The notes beneath the pieces were generated by a model. It ran no database searches. It was given only the letters and a program-made list of their open reading frames with translations, and had not been told where the DNA came from. DNA of 64,000 nt. Source: Mucilaginibacter sp. cycad4 (lineage in GTDB: Bacteria > Bacteroidota > Bacteroidia > Sphingobacteriales > Sphingobacteriaceae). Both the position numbers and the translations under genes were made by a program. Shown here piece by piece: positions 27,158 through 37,092 of the stretch. The stretch is from positions 4,960,001-5,024,000 of the forward strand of contig NZ_CP139559.1 of the NCBI RefSeq assembly GCF_034263275.1. The letters run 5' to 3'. Positions within the stretch are counted from its first letter, which is position 1. Every line of letters starts with the position of its first letter.

Positions 27158-27841
27158 ATGTTGTTTTCTAAAATAAAACAGTGGAAAAAATCCTCGTTTT
27201 CGCAATCAGGGGAAGATTTGATCGTGAGATTCATCTTTGATGAATTACAAATCAAAAATCCTTCATATATCGATATCGGCGCACACCATCCATGTTACCT
27301 GAGCAACACCGCATTGTTTTATCAATCGGGCAGCACGGGTATCAATATCGAACCTGATCCCCTCCTTTTTAAAAAATTCACCAAATACCGAAAAAAAGAC
27401 ATCAATTTAAATATCGGCGTTGGTGAAACTGAAGGCGAAGCCGATTTTTATCTTATTTCATCACCAACATTAAATACTTTTTCAAAGCAGGAGGCCGAAA
27501 ATTATATACATGAGGGCGATTACAGGATTACAGCGGTAATTAAAACTAAAATAAACTCGCTTCATCATATCATTGAAGAAATAAATCATGGCATGTTTCC
27601 CCAGTTTTTAAATTTAGATGCCGAAGGGATTGACGAGTTGATTATTAAATCGATAAACTACTCAAAAAAATACCCGATAGTAATGTGCGTTGAAACCATT
27701 TCATTCTCAACCTCGCGTAAGGGTGTTAAGAATAAAGTGCTTATTGATTTTATCGTCGCATGTGGCTATATCATTTACGCCGATACCTATATCAATACAA
27801 TTTTTGTGAGGAAAGACGCCTGGGAAACTCCCCCCTTTTAA
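27158..27841 (+). CDS. FkbM-family methyltransferase 2
   Basis: A 227-aa protein starting with SFSQSGEDLIVRFIFDEL, typical of the FkbM branch in glycan loci, then YIDIGAHHPCYLSNTALFY (SAM site) and LNLDAEGIDELII. It is distinct in sequence from the preceding methyltransferase, so the two probably act on different positions. It overlaps the fucosyltransferase start by one base. Confidence 0.85.
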   Translation: MLFSKIKQWKKSSFSQSGEDLIVRFIFDELQIKNPSYIDIGAHHPCYLSNTALFYQSGSTGINIEPDPLLFKKFTKYRKKDINLNIGVGETEGEADFYLISSPTLNTFSKQEAENYIHEGDYRITAVIKTKINSLHHIIEEINHGMFPQFLNLDAEGIDELIIKSINYSKKYPIVMCVETISFSTSRKGVKNKVLIDFIVACGYIIYADTYINTIFVRKDAWETPPF

Positions 27842-28719
27842 TGACCATTACCAAACTGCAGGGCGGCTTAGGCAACCAGATGTTTCAATACGCAACGGCG
27901 CGTGGCTGCTCGCCTAATGAAATTATTACCGTTGATCTTTCTTTCTTAGAAAATAATACAACCTCAACAGATGCTTTTACCAGCCGAAAATACAGGCTCG
28001 ATGTTTTTGAGCATATAAGCGTTAATGTGCTTAAGCCCTTTCGGCGAAAAATAATCACGGACAGCGGCTTGGGGTACCGGCTTTTAAAAAAACTGATGTG
28101 GAACGGCCTTAAAACCATCGGCGACCATAACACATCGCCTGCTGTTCATCTTAATTTAAAAGGTAAAAGTGCTATTTACCTGGACGGATATTTTCAAAAC
28201 GAGGCTTACTTTAACCACATCAGGCCATTGCTGCTGCATGAGTTTAGCTTTCCTGAATTGCCTGAAAAACTTGCACTGATGATGAACAACATAAAAGCAC
28301 ATAAAACATCGGTAGCAATTCACGTAAGGCAAGGCGACTATTTGAAACCGGGGATAGTTAGTTATCACGGCGTTTTGCCGCTTTCATATTATACCAACGC
28401 CATCGCATACATGGGCAAGCTTACAACTGATGCACATTATTTCATTTTCTCCGATAATATGCCATGGTGCCGGGGATGCTTTGCCTTTTTAAAGGATAGC
28501 GTAACTTTTACAGATGCCGGCGAACAGGATTGGATAGATATGGCGCTCATGAGCAGCTGCAGTCACCAGGTTATAGCCAATAGTTCCTTCAGCTGGTGGG
28601 CGGCGTGGCTAAACCCTTCCTGCGAAAAAATTGTTATCGCACCCAAAAAGTGGTTTGCGGATAGCAGCGCCATCAATCAGGCGGAAAATATAGTGCCCAA
28701 CAACTGGATAAAAATTTGA
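27841..28719 (+). CDS. Alpha-1,2-fucosyltransferase-like protein (GT11)
   Basis: The start at 27841 gives MTITKLQGGLGNQMFQYATARG, the usual N-terminus of GT11. The GDP-fucose motif HVRQGDYL matches HxRxGDY of the family near residue 161. The C-terminal NSSFSWWAAWLN is also conserved. The longer open frame from 27760 was rejected because it runs inside the previous gene. Linkage type is inferred from the family. No GDP-fucose synthesis genes are in the window. Confidence 0.9.
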   Translation: MTITKLQGGLGNQMFQYATARGCSPNEIITVDLSFLENNTTSTDAFTSRKYRLDVFEHISVNVLKPFRRKIITDSGLGYRLLKKLMWNGLKTIGDHNTSPAVHLNLKGKSAIYLDGYFQNEAYFNHIRPLLLHEFSFPELPEKLALMMNNIKAHKTSVAIHVRQGDYLKPGIVSYHGVLPLSYYTNAIAYMGKLTTDAHYFIFSDNMPWCRGCFAFLKDSVTFTDAGEQDWIDMALMSSCSHQVIANSSFSWWAAWLNPSCEKIVIAPKKWFADSSAINQAENIVPNNWIKI

Positions 28720-29612
28720 CCAAGCAACAGGACCAGATCAGTATTATTATGCCGGCTTACAACGCTTCGGCATTTATTAAGGATTCAATTGAAACTGTAC
28801 TTCAGCAAACCTACCGCAACTGGGAACTCATTGTTATTGACGATGGCTCTACGGATGATACGCCAACAATAGTCAGGGAACTCCGTGATCGGGACGACAG
28901 GATAATTTATCACCGCCAGGAAAACCGGAGGCTGGGGCCCGCCAGGAATACCGGTTTTAGGCTCGCCGCCGGCACATGGATAGCATTTTTAGATGCTGAC
29001 GATCTGTGGATGTGCGATAAGCTGGAAATCCAAATGGAGGCAGCAACCAGCCATCATATACCCGTTGACATAATTTTTACAGCAGGGTACTATCTAACCG
29101 GGCGTGGTGCCGAATTAAAACCTTACGATAGTTTAAGCGGGTTTTATACCGGACAAGAGCTGTATCCTGTGTTAATGAAACATAATTATATTCCCGTGCT
29201 TTCGGTAATGATAAGGCGAACATTTTTGAGGCAGATAGGCTGGCAGGATACCGAACCAATCGTTTATGGCAATGAAGATTGGGACTACTGGCTGAGGGCA
29301 AGCCGGGCAGGAGGCAGGTTTTTAGGGTTAAAGCAAAGGCTGTTCAAATACCGGGTTCACAACAGCGCTATGTCGGCCAAACGAGCCACAATGATAACGG
29401 CAGGCTGCTATGTGATCTGTAAAAATTATAAAAAGGTCTTATTAAGCCCTTCCGACCGTCTTTATCATCAAACAGAACTGTTGGAAAAAATCCCCTTTAT
29501 TTCAAAAAGGATCCTCAAAACAGGTTTCAGCAGCGATCTTATCAGCCTTCTGTTCAGGATGATATCTATTGCTTTTCCGGTGCTGTTTGCATTAAAGAAA
29601 AAGCAGAAATAA
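28716..29612 (+). CDS. Glycosyltransferase family 2
   Basis: A 298-aa GT-A enzyme: SIIMPAYNASAFIKDSIETVLQQTYRNWEL, IDDGSTDDT and LDADDLW (DXD) within the first 100 residues, then GNEDWDYWLR, the likely catalytic base region. A C-terminal hydrophobic helix (LISLLFRMISIAFPVLFAL) may hold it at the membrane. Start TTG at 28716 overlaps the previous stop (TTGA). Confidence 0.88.
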   Translation: MTKQQDQISIIMPAYNASAFIKDSIETVLQQTYRNWELIVIDDGSTDDTPTIVRELRDRDDRIIYHRQENRRLGPARNTGFRLAAGTWIAFLDADDLWMCDKLEIQMEAATSHHIPVDIIFTAGYYLTGRGAELKPYDSLSGFYTGQELYPVLMKHNYIPVLSVMIRRTFLRQIGWQDTEPIVYGNEDWDYWLRASRAGGRFLGLKQRLFKYRVHNSAMSAKRATMITAGCYVICKNYKKVLLSPSDRLYHQTELLEKIPFISKRILKTGFSSDLISLLFRMISIAFPVLFALKKKQK

Positions 29613-29624
29613 TCTTAACCGGTA

Positions 29625-30401
29625 ATGGAGGACGCCCAAAAAAAAAATTATATCGCTTACAGTCTTTGGGGAGACAAAGCCATTTACAATACCGGTATGT
29701 TGCGCAACATAGCACAGGCCAATACGATCTATCCCGGCTGGCAGGTTGTAGTTTATTATGACAATACTGTTCCCAGTCAGTCTCTGGAACAAATCCGAGC
29801 GGCAGGAGCCCATCCCATTGATATGACCGGAGGCATTTACGGCATGTTCTGGCGTTTTTTGGCCACCGATCTGCCCCATTGCAACCGTGTTATCTTTCGT
29901 GACAGTGATTCGCGGTTATCCGAGCGAGAGCGCTTGGCGGTGAACGAATGGATAGCAAACGATCATGCGATTCATATCATGCGCGATCATCCCTATCATC
30001 TTGACCCTGTAGATCACAGCCCCCATTATATTTTGGGAGGCATGTGGGGGATCAAAGGCGGCCTTGTTAATATGACAACGCTCATTGATCATTATGCTGC
30101 AAAAAAAGAGCTCAGTTACGGCAGCGACCAGGTATTTCTGAACCAGATCTACGACCTGTTCAGGGATTCGGCAACCATCCATGACGAATTTTTCTCCGGC
30201 CTGCCCTTTCCCCAAAAACGGAAAGGGTACCGGTTTGTAGGCGAAAGAATTGATACTGACGAAAAACCTGCAGGCGATGACTGGAAGGCCGTCAGGGCAT
30301 TTTATGCAGATAAAAAACCTTTGAATATTTTGATCAGGAAGATAAAAAAACTGATCCGAGGATTATTCCGGCAATTAAACCCAACAAATGTCTTTTCCTA
30401 A
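29625..30401 (+). CDS. Putative GT-A glycosyltransferase, family not recognised
   Basis: A 258-aa protein beginning NYIAYSLWGDKAIYNTGMLRNI. The segment GMFWRFLATD..CNRVIFRDSDSRLS has a DSD (DXD-like) site and resembles enzymes that glycosylate nucleotide-sugar-bound acceptors with a GT8-like fold. HIMRDHPYH and ILGGMWGIKGG are likely conserved in its family. I cannot name the family. It starts 12 bases after one GT2 and overlaps the next by 14 bases. Confidence 0.7.
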   Translation: MEDAQKKNYIAYSLWGDKAIYNTGMLRNIAQANTIYPGWQVVVYYDNTVPSQSLEQIRAAGAHPIDMTGGIYGMFWRFLATDLPHCNRVIFRDSDSRLSERERLAVNEWIANDHAIHIMRDHPYHLDPVDHSPHYILGGMWGIKGGLVNMTTLIDHYAAKKELSYGSDQVFLNQIYDLFRDSATIHDEFFSGLPFPQKRKGYRFVGERIDTDEKPAGDDWKAVRAFYADKKPLNILIRKIKKLIRGLFRQLNPTNVFS

Positions 30402-31299
30402 AATATCTGTTATAACCCCGTCATACAACCAGGGCGCTTTTATCGAACAAACGATATTATCGGTAATAGGACAGCAATACCCTAACCTGGAATATATCAT
30501 TATCGATGGCGGTAGTACCGACAGTACCCTGGAGGTGATTAAAAAACATGAGGATCACATAACATATTGGGTTAGTGAGCCAGACAGCGGACAAAGCCAG
30601 GCCATCAACAAAGGCTTTGCATTAGCCACCGGAGATATCCTGTGCTGGCTGAACTCCGATGATTACTACCTCCCGGGCGCGTTGCTCGATATCAGCAGTA
30701 AAATTTCGGTTAACCGGACGGACCTGCTGTACGGGAACTGCATCCATTTAAATGAAAAGGACAACCAGGCATACGGCAGCCCCTTTGATCCGTTAAAAAA
30801 CTGGGACATTACCCACGGCGATTATATTATACAGCCCAGCAGTTTTTGGACAAAACAAGCTTTTGAGTGCATAGGTCCCTTAAGAGAAGACCTGCATTTT
30901 GGTTTCGACTGGGAATGGTATGCCCGCGCCCTTGCAAAAGGCGTAAACTTTATCCCTTCGGCAAAATATTACTCGGTATACAGGCTACATGGCGACCAAA
31001 AATCCAATGACAACAACGTGTCCCGGTTTATTGAACTGATAAACATTGAACGGTCGTTGAACCCCGATAAATTTGCGTGGCTTGATAATTATCTGAAAAA
31101 ACATATTGGTAACATCCGGCTGCTTTATCATGTTACCGGTAACCGTTTACTTAAGCCGTTTGAATATAAACTATTAAAAACAGCACATCCTCAATTACTT
31201 CGATTAATTGACCGTATAAGCCTGAAAAAATATATCCGTCACTGCTTTACGAAAGATACAGAAAATGGACCTGCCCGATCTGAACCAATACCGGAATAA
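30388..31299 (+). CDS. Glycosyltransferase family 2
   Basis: A 303-aa GT-A enzyme with SVITPSYNQGAFIEQTILSVIGQQYPNLEYIIIDGG split over the first 45 residues, EPDSGQSQAINKGFALATG and LNSDDYY as metal site. It is closely similar to the next gene over the catalytic half (TPSYNQ, NLEYIIIDGGS, GQSQAIN, NSDDYY), so the two look like a tandem duplication that diverged in the C-terminal part. Confidence 0.9.
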   Translation: MSFPKISVITPSYNQGAFIEQTILSVIGQQYPNLEYIIIDGGSTDSTLEVIKKHEDHITYWVSEPDSGQSQAINKGFALATGDILCWLNSDDYYLPGALLDISSKISVNRTDLLYGNCIHLNEKDNQAYGSPFDPLKNWDITHGDYIIQPSSFWTKQAFECIGPLREDLHFGFDWEWYARALAKGVNFIPSAKYYSVYRLHGDQKSNDNNVSRFIELINIERSLNPDKFAWLDNYLKKHIGNIRLLYHVTGNRLLKPFEYKLLKTAHPQLLRLIDRISLKKYIRHCFTKDTENGPARSEPIPE

Positions 31300-32188
31300 C
31301 TTTCTTGACCGAGGTGTAAAGCTACCTCTTAGAGCCGTGCCGGCCGATGTTACAGGTTTGCTCAGGGAACTCCCCGCCCCTGCTGCCGGCAAAACGGGAT
31401 GGCCCTGGGACCAGGAAACCGATCCTGCAATTTATGACCCGAAAGTAAACTGGCCAAAGCTTACCATCGTAACCCCCTCTTATAACCAGGCCGGTTTTTT
31501 AGAAGAGACCATAAGGGCGGTGCTTTTACAAAATTATCCCAACCTGGAGTATATCATCATCGATGGCGGCAGCAATGATCAATCCGAACAGCTCATTAAA
31601 AAATATGCTTCCTGGCTCAGCTATTACCAAAGCGAAAAAGATAAGGGGCAAAGCCAGGCCATCAATATGGGGTTCAGCCTTTCATCCGGCAGGTACCATG
31701 CATGGATCAACAGCGACGATTATTACCTCAAAGACGTTTTCCATAAAGTGATAAGTAAATTTATGCATACCAAAGTCGATTTTATATATGGCTATGGCAA
31801 CGACCATAATGTGCTGTCCGGCAAAACAAACACAACCGTGGTATTGCCTTTCATTGACTATTTTATCAAGATCCCCAGCCTTGTTCAACCTTCTACTTTT
31901 TGGAGTGCGGCTATCCATGAACCGGTCTGGGAAGAGCTTCATTGTTCCCTTGATTTTGAATTGTGGCTCCGGCTGGTAAAAGGCCACAGCAGGGCCTTGA
32001 TCAAAGAACCGCTTTCCGTGGCCCACGTGCACGACCAGGCCAAAACCCATTCGCCCAAAACGAAGGCATTGTGGGAGGCCGATCATCAAAAAATATGGGC
32101 AGCCGATGCACACGGCACCGTGCATGAATGGAAAAAAATATTTTTTTTAAACCGGATCAGGATAAAGCTTTATAGCTGGTTCCACTGA
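31265..32188 (+). CDS. Glycosyltransferase family 2 (paralogue of the preceding gene)
   Basis: A 307-aa enzyme with about 75 extra N-terminal residues before TIVTPSYNQAGFLEETI. IIIDGGSNDQS, GQSQAINMGF and NSDDYY match the gene before it. The ATG at 31265 lies inside that gene (35-base overlap), which suggests coupled translation. Sugar unknown. Confidence 0.88.
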   Translation: MDLPDLNQYRNNFLDRGVKLPLRAVPADVTGLLRELPAPAAGKTGWPWDQETDPAIYDPKVNWPKLTIVTPSYNQAGFLEETIRAVLLQNYPNLEYIIIDGGSNDQSEQLIKKYASWLSYYQSEKDKGQSQAINMGFSLSSGRYHAWINSDDYYLKDVFHKVISKFMHTKVDFIYGYGNDHNVLSGKTNTTVVLPFIDYFIKIPSLVQPSTFWSAAIHEPVWEELHCSLDFELWLRLVKGHSRALIKEPLSVAHVHDQAKTHSPKTKALWEADHQKIWAADAHGTVHEWKKIFFLNRIRIKLYSWFH

Positions 32189-32204
32189 TCACCTAAACCA
32201 TGGG

Positions 32205-32918
32205 ATGAATAAATATTACAGCCAGTACCAGCAAGATAAGTTTTTGAATGAGGTACTATTTAGAAGTAAAAAAAACGGCGTATTTGTAGATATCGGCGCA
32301 AACGATGGGGTTACAATAAGTAATTCTTACTTTTTTGAAAAAAACTTATACTGGACCGGGATCTGCTTTGAACCGCTTATCGAAGCATTTAATAAACTTG
32401 AAAAAAACCGAAGTTCAGTTAATATCAATGGTTGTGCTTCTGATAGAAATCACCTGGATATATTTTACAATGTACACGGTTATGGTGAAATGTTAAGCGG
32501 CTTAAAATCTAAATATGATGAAAGACATATAGAAAGAATTAACAAAACCATTAAGGAATACGGTGGCCATATTACCGAAACGAAAGTGCAATGTTTTGAT
32601 GTTAATGATATATTGGAAGAAAACGGTATCAAAAAAATTGATTTTGTAAGTATTGATACCGAAGGCGGTGAATTAAATATTTTGCATGCAATCGACTTTG
32701 ACGCGTTTAAAATCAAGGCGGTTGTGGTAGAAAACAATTATTCTACCCCCGACATTTTTCACTTCATGAGCAGCAAAGGCTATTTCAGGGTGGCCTATTT
32801 ATCAACCGATGAAATTTATCTGCACCCCAGATATTATGGTTACTTAAGCGCATTTATAATCAGGTGCAGGATAAAATTCACTAAACTCGGTTCCAAATTT
32901 AACACTGTAAGCCACTAG
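32205..32918 (+). CDS. FkbM-family methyltransferase 3
   Basis: A 237-aa protein with YSQYQQDKFLNEVLF, VFVDIGANDGVTISNSYFFE (SAM site), FEPLIEAF and FVSIDTEGGELNIL. It belongs to the same branch as the methyltransferase at 27158-27841 but is not a recent copy. Probably O-methylates one sugar of the repeat unit. Confidence 0.85.
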   Translation: MNKYYSQYQQDKFLNEVLFRSKKNGVFVDIGANDGVTISNSYFFEKNLYWTGICFEPLIEAFNKLEKNRSSVNINGCASDRNHLDIFYNVHGYGEMLSGLKSKYDERHIERINKTIKEYGGHITETKVQCFDVNDILEENGIKKIDFVSIDTEGGELNILHAIDFDAFKIKAVVVENNYSTPDIFHFMSSKGYFRVAYLSTDEIYLHPRYYGYLSAFIIRCRIKFTKLGSKFNTVSH

Positions 32919-32922
32919 CCAT

Positions 32923-33714
32923 TTGAAACTCCCCGTATCAGCTATTGTTGTTGGTTATAATGAAGCCCGGCTGTTAAAGAACTCGTTGCCTATGCTGGCC
33001 TTTTGCAGCGAGATCCTTTACTTTGACCTAGGCTCTGAAGACGATTCAAGAGAAGTTGCAGCAAGTTTTGGCGCAAGCGTTATCCTTCACGAAAAGGTGG
33101 ACAGCTGTGAGTGGATTCACGCAAAGTTTGCCAACAGTATCCAACATGAATGGCTGCTGATTACTGATCCGGACGAGCTATTAAGTCAGGAATTGATTGA
33201 TGAGATCTCGATGTTGTTTAACGAGCCTGATCAGCTTAAGGAAGTGGGTGAAATTACCGCCCCCTGGATATTTTACTTTAAAAACAGAAAGCTGACCGGC
33301 ACCCATTGGGGAGGCATTAGCCGGAGGACTTTACTGGTACATCATAAACGTTTTGAATTCAAAACGCTGATACATGTTGGCCGCAAAGTTCTGCCGGGTT
33401 ATTCGACTTTTCATATTGAATATACCGGCAAAAATTTCATTCATCATTATTGGATGTCGGGCTATAAAAAGTTATTCGAAAAGCACCTGAGATATTTAAG
33501 GAACGAGGGCGAGGCGCGTTATAAAACAGGAAGGCGGGCAACCATTAAGGGGATCATAACCGAACCTTACCGCTCTTTTAAATACAGTTATAAATCCAGG
33601 CAAGGATATAAAGATGGTTTTACGGGCCTGTTCCTTTCTGCATTTTGGGCATGGTATGAATGTACCGCGCAAATAAAAAACTACAATTATCAACGCTCTG
33701 CCAAAAAAAAATAA
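32923..33714 (+). CDS. Glycosyltransferase family 2, WaaE/KdtX-like
   Basis: A 263-aa enzyme: VSAIVVGYNEARLLKNSL, a degenerate YFDLGSEDDS, and ITDPDELL in place of the usual DXD. The C-terminal HWGGISRRTLLVHHKRF and HHYWMSGY region is typical of WaaE-like transferases (lipopolysaccharide core or similar). Start is TTG at 32923. Its relative at 50784-51644 lies late in the same locus. Confidence 0.8.
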   Translation: MKLPVSAIVVGYNEARLLKNSLPMLAFCSEILYFDLGSEDDSREVAASFGASVILHEKVDSCEWIHAKFANSIQHEWLLITDPDELLSQELIDEISMLFNEPDQLKEVGEITAPWIFYFKNRKLTGTHWGGISRRTLLVHHKRFEFKTLIHVGRKVLPGYSTFHIEYTGKNFIHHYWMSGYKKLFEKHLRYLRNEGEARYKTGRRATIKGIITEPYRSFKYSYKSRQGYKDGFTGLFLSAFWAWYECTAQIKNYNYQRSAKKK

Positions 33715-33728
33715 TATCAAGCCCATAA

Positions 33729-35117
33729 ATGCTTTTTAACTCCCTGCTGTTCCTTATATTTTTTGTAATAGTTACCATTACCTATTACCTGCTGCCGCAT
33801 AAATTAAGGTGGATATGGCTTTTAGCCGCAAGCAGCTATTTTTACATGTACTTTAAGCCGGTATATATCCTTATCATTCTTTTTACCATTATTGTTGATT
33901 ACTGTGCCGGCATTCTGATAGAAAAAGCAGCAGGCAAAACCCGCAGGTTTTATCTCGTTTTAAGCTTGGTTACCAATATTGGCGTACTTGCGTTTTATAA
34001 ATATTTTAATTTTTTTGGAGTTAACCTGAATTTGTTATCCGGCATATTTCATGGTCCGCAAATGCCACTGCTTGATTTTATCTTGCCTATCGGCCTGTCA
34101 TTCCATACCTTCCAGGCCATGAGTTATACCATCGAGGTTTACCGGGGCAACCAGCCTGCCGAGCGGCATTTTGGCCTGTATGCTTTATATGTAATGTTTT
34201 ACCCGCAAATGGTGGCAGGTCCAATTGAACGGCCACAGCATATTTTGCCCCAGTTGCACCGGGTTAATTATTTCCAAAGCAATACTTTCATAACAGGGTT
34301 ACTTTTCATGGCGATGGGCATTTTTAAAAAAGTCGTGATTGCCGACAGGCTGGGTTTGTATGTCGATCCGGTTTTTACAAACCCGCATGGCCATTCAGCA
34401 CTTGAACTCCTGATTGCCACCTATTTTTTTGCTTTCCAGATCTATTGTGATTTTAGCGGTTACTCAGATATTGCCATTGGCGCGGCCCTGGTGTTGGGTA
34501 TCGAACTGATGCAGAACTTTAACTTCCCATACCTGGCATCCAATGTTTCTGATTTTTGGAAGCGCTGGCATATTTCCCTTTCCACCTGGTTTCGTGACTA
34601 TCTGTATATCCCCCTGGGGGGCAGCCGGGTTAATTTTTTAAAAACCGGCGCAAACCTGCTCATCGTGTTTATGATAAGCGGCTTATGGCATGGCGCCAAC
34701 TGGAAATACCTGATTTGGGGATTAATCCACGGCCTGTTACTTGTTGCTTACCAGTTATTACATAAGCTCAACATCCGCATTAAAGGCTTTACCTTTTTTA
34801 AATGGTTCATCACCTTTAACCTGGTTTGCCTTGCTTGGGTATTTTTCAGAGCCGGTACGGTGGCCGATGCATTTTTCATCTTAAATAAAATATGCAGGGG
34901 CAATAATTTAACCTATACAGCAGGCAGCCTCATGTCGGTACCTGAGCTTTCGTATTGCGCCTTCATTATTACAGCCCTGTTCCTAGGCGAACGCTATGTA
35001 CGAAAAGCGAAAGATTGTTCAAACACAGGCAAGTTGTTCCTGATAGGCGGCTTAATGCTTGCCTGCTACTTTTTAGGGATCTTTAATGAAGCACAGTTCA
35101 TTTATTTCCAGTTTTGA
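33729..35117 (+). CDS. MBOAT-family O-acyltransferase (AlgI-like)
   Basis: A 462-aa multi-pass membrane protein. WKRWHISLSTWFRDYLYIPLGG and SGLWHGANWKYLIWGLIHG hold the two conserved histidines of AlgI/DltB-type enzymes, the second being catalytic. It would carry acyl (usually acetyl) groups across the membrane. The next gene, an SGNH-type protein overlapping by one base, is the expected periplasmic partner. Confidence 0.92.
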   Translation: MLFNSLLFLIFFVIVTITYYLLPHKLRWIWLLAASSYFYMYFKPVYILIILFTIIVDYCAGILIEKAAGKTRRFYLVLSLVTNIGVLAFYKYFNFFGVNLNLLSGIFHGPQMPLLDFILPIGLSFHTFQAMSYTIEVYRGNQPAERHFGLYALYVMFYPQMVAGPIERPQHILPQLHRVNYFQSNTFITGLLFMAMGIFKKVVIADRLGLYVDPVFTNPHGHSALELLIATYFFAFQIYCDFSGYSDIAIGAALVLGIELMQNFNFPYLASNVSDFWKRWHISLSTWFRDYLYIPLGGSRVNFLKTGANLLIVFMISGLWHGANWKYLIWGLIHGLLLVAYQLLHKLNIRIKGFTFFKWFITFNLVCLAWVFFRAGTVADAFFILNKICRGNNLTYTAGSLMSVPELSYCAFIITALFLGERYVRKAKDCSNTGKLFLIGGLMLACYFLGIFNEAQFIYFQF

Positions 35118-36229
35118 TGCGTAAGATCGCCGGTCTGTTCCTATTGGCTATATGTATTATGTTGCTAGGCAGTGCCATGAACAGGTCGTTTGTTAATAAA
35201 ATAAAATTTGAAAAATATTTCGACCACCTGAATCCATATATCATACAGGAAAACATCCTCTACAAAGCAGCATTCGTACATTCGGACAGGTGGCGTTACG
35301 GCGACTTGTATGGTGTCTGCTTTCTTCCCCAGTACAAATTTGAACTCGAACCTTTTAAACAATACCCGTACAAGCCCGGAAGGCTAAACACCAACAAAGT
35401 ATTATACATCATAGGCGATAGCTTTTTAGCCGACAAAACGCTTTCCGGTGCTTTTGAGGCCTTTGATCATGTAATTTTCCTTGATCGCCGGTTCGCCTTC
35501 GGCCCGATTAAACTGGACACTACGCGACAGAATTACCTGATGATGGAATTTGCCGAACGTAACCTTAATGGTTATGACATTGTCAAAACCGATGAAATTC
35601 GCTGGGCAACAGGTGAGATCAAAAGCGGGATCAAAATCAGCAATTCCTCTACCCCGCAAACAAGTCAACCAAGTCCCCTATCGCTTTTTGAACGTCTGAA
35701 TAAGATCATTTTTAATAAGGATCTAAGCAGGAACCTCGAATTGATTCTTTTTGATAACAGACTGGTAAGCCCTTTCAAAGAGGTAAAAGCTTCGCTGAAC
35801 TATAAACTTTTCGATCGCGTAGCTAACGAGGTGGTTGTAAGCTCTGATAAAAAAAGACTGCTTTTTAATATTACTGTCGATACTGCCAGTGCACAATCGG
35901 CCTTCAGGCCAAAGACAGAATCTGGCATAGATTCTATCGTGAACAATCTGGACATCGCAAAAAGATACTATCTGAGTATCGGCTTTAAAAAAGTTTTCCT
36001 TTCGGTGATCCCCAATCCGGTTTCTGTTTACGATGACAAAAGGATGCCTTATAATCACCTGCTGGAAAGAGTGGAACAAAACACCGATCTCACAGTAGTG
36101 TCATTATATCATATTTTCAAAGCCGACAAGCGCAATCTATTCTACCGCAGCGATTCGCATTGGAATCCGCAGGGACTGGACATCTGGGTCAATGAGGTTA
36201 ATAAAACGTTAACATCAAGCGTTAAGTGA
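35117..36229 (+). CDS. AlgJ/AlgX-like SGNH acyltransferase partner
   Basis: Starts with one membrane anchor (KIAGLFLLAICIMLLGSAM), the rest lying outside the membrane. YIIGDSFLADK gives the GDS nucleophile, and SDSHWNPQGLDIW near the C-terminus gives the Asp/His pair (DSHW) of the AlgJ/X group. It would accept acyl groups from the MBOAT protein and place them on the glycan. The ATG at 35117 overlaps the previous TGA; a TTG codon just before it is a less likely start. Confidence 0.82.
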   Translation: MRKIAGLFLLAICIMLLGSAMNRSFVNKIKFEKYFDHLNPYIIQENILYKAAFVHSDRWRYGDLYGVCFLPQYKFELEPFKQYPYKPGRLNTNKVLYIIGDSFLADKTLSGAFEAFDHVIFLDRRFAFGPIKLDTTRQNYLMMEFAERNLNGYDIVKTDEIRWATGEIKSGIKISNSSTPQTSQPSPLSLFERLNKIIFNKDLSRNLELILFDNRLVSPFKEVKASLNYKLFDRVANEVVVSSDKKRLLFNITVDTASAQSAFRPKTESGIDSIVNNLDIAKRYYLSIGFKKVFLSVIPNPVSVYDDKRMPYNHLLERVEQNTDLTVVSLYHIFKADKRNLFYRSDSHWNPQGLDIWVNEVNKTLTSSVK

Positions 36230-37092
36230 ATACTTTTTTTTCCATCATTATGCCGTTGTATAACTGTGAAGGTACCTTACAGCGGGCATTAGACAGCATT
36301 AACAACCAGGCTTTTAAAACCTATGAATTAATTTTGATTGATGGCGGCTCAAACGATAATACACAGTTTATTATCAGCAACTTTAAAAAAACCGGCAATT
36401 GCCATATCCAGTTCAGCTCTGAACCAGATGGGGGCATTTACGACGCCATGAACAAGGGCATTGACATGGCAACCGGGCAATGGCTTTATTTTATGGGAGG
36501 CGATGACATTTTAAGCAGTCCTGCAATATTAGATCAGATTTATAACGCCATTCAAAACGAGCCTGTCCATCTCATATATGGCAATGTAACAGGGGCTATA
36601 TCAAATACAAAATACGCCTATGATACTATTAACAAAGCATTATCGCACGGCATCCATCACCAAAGTATTTTCTATAAACGAGAAGTGTTTAACTACACCG
36701 GCAAGTACAACCTGAAGTTCAGGGTTGCTGCCGACTATCATTTAACACTCAAAATATTTTGCAACCGGGCTTTTAAAACCCGGTATATCGACTTGGATAT
36801 TGCACGCTTTGGGGAGGCAGGTTTAAGTTCTACAGTCTACGACTACCGTTTTTACAGCTATCATTATAAATTCTTATCTGTAAATAAAGCTTTAGATAAA
36901 ATTGCGGACAGAACAACCCTCTTGCAGCAATCCATATACTGCTGCCTGTGGTTGGTAAAAGAAAAGCAAAACATGACTTTTGCCTGGGCGAACATCTTCT
37001 ATTACATAACCGGAGCGGAAGCGCTCGGCATCTCATTCAGGTTTAAAACTTTTTTAAGGATGGTATACTGGAGCCTGAAACCCAAACCATGA
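36226..37092 (+). CDS. Glycosyltransferase family 2
   Basis: A 288-aa GT-A enzyme: SIIMPLYNCEGTLQRALDSI, IDGGSNDNTQ, SEPDGGIYDAMNKGIDMATG, and MGGDDIL as metal site. It resembles the WcaA-type GT2 on the minus strand at 16615 (shared GIYDAMNKG). Start is GTG at 36226, giving a GTGA overlap with the upstream stop. Confidence 0.88.
   Translation: MNTFFSIIMPLYNCEGTLQRALDSINNQAFKTYELILIDGGSNDNTQFIISNFKKTGNCHIQFSSEPDGGIYDAMNKGIDMATGQWLYFMGGDDILSSPAILDQIYNAIQNEPVHLIYGNVTGAISNTKYAYDTINKALSHGIHHQSIFYKREVFNYTGKYNLKFRVAADYHLTLKIFCNRAFKTRYIDLDIARFGEAGLSSTVYDYRFYSYHYKFLSVNKALDKIADRTTLLQQSIYCCLWLVKEKQNMTFAWANIFYYITGAEALGISFRFKTFLRMVYWSLKPKP

Noticed and set aside
27760-27840. N-terminal extension of the fucosyltransferase
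   Set aside because: These codons overlap the preceding methyltransferase; the GT11 fold starts at the ATG at 27841.
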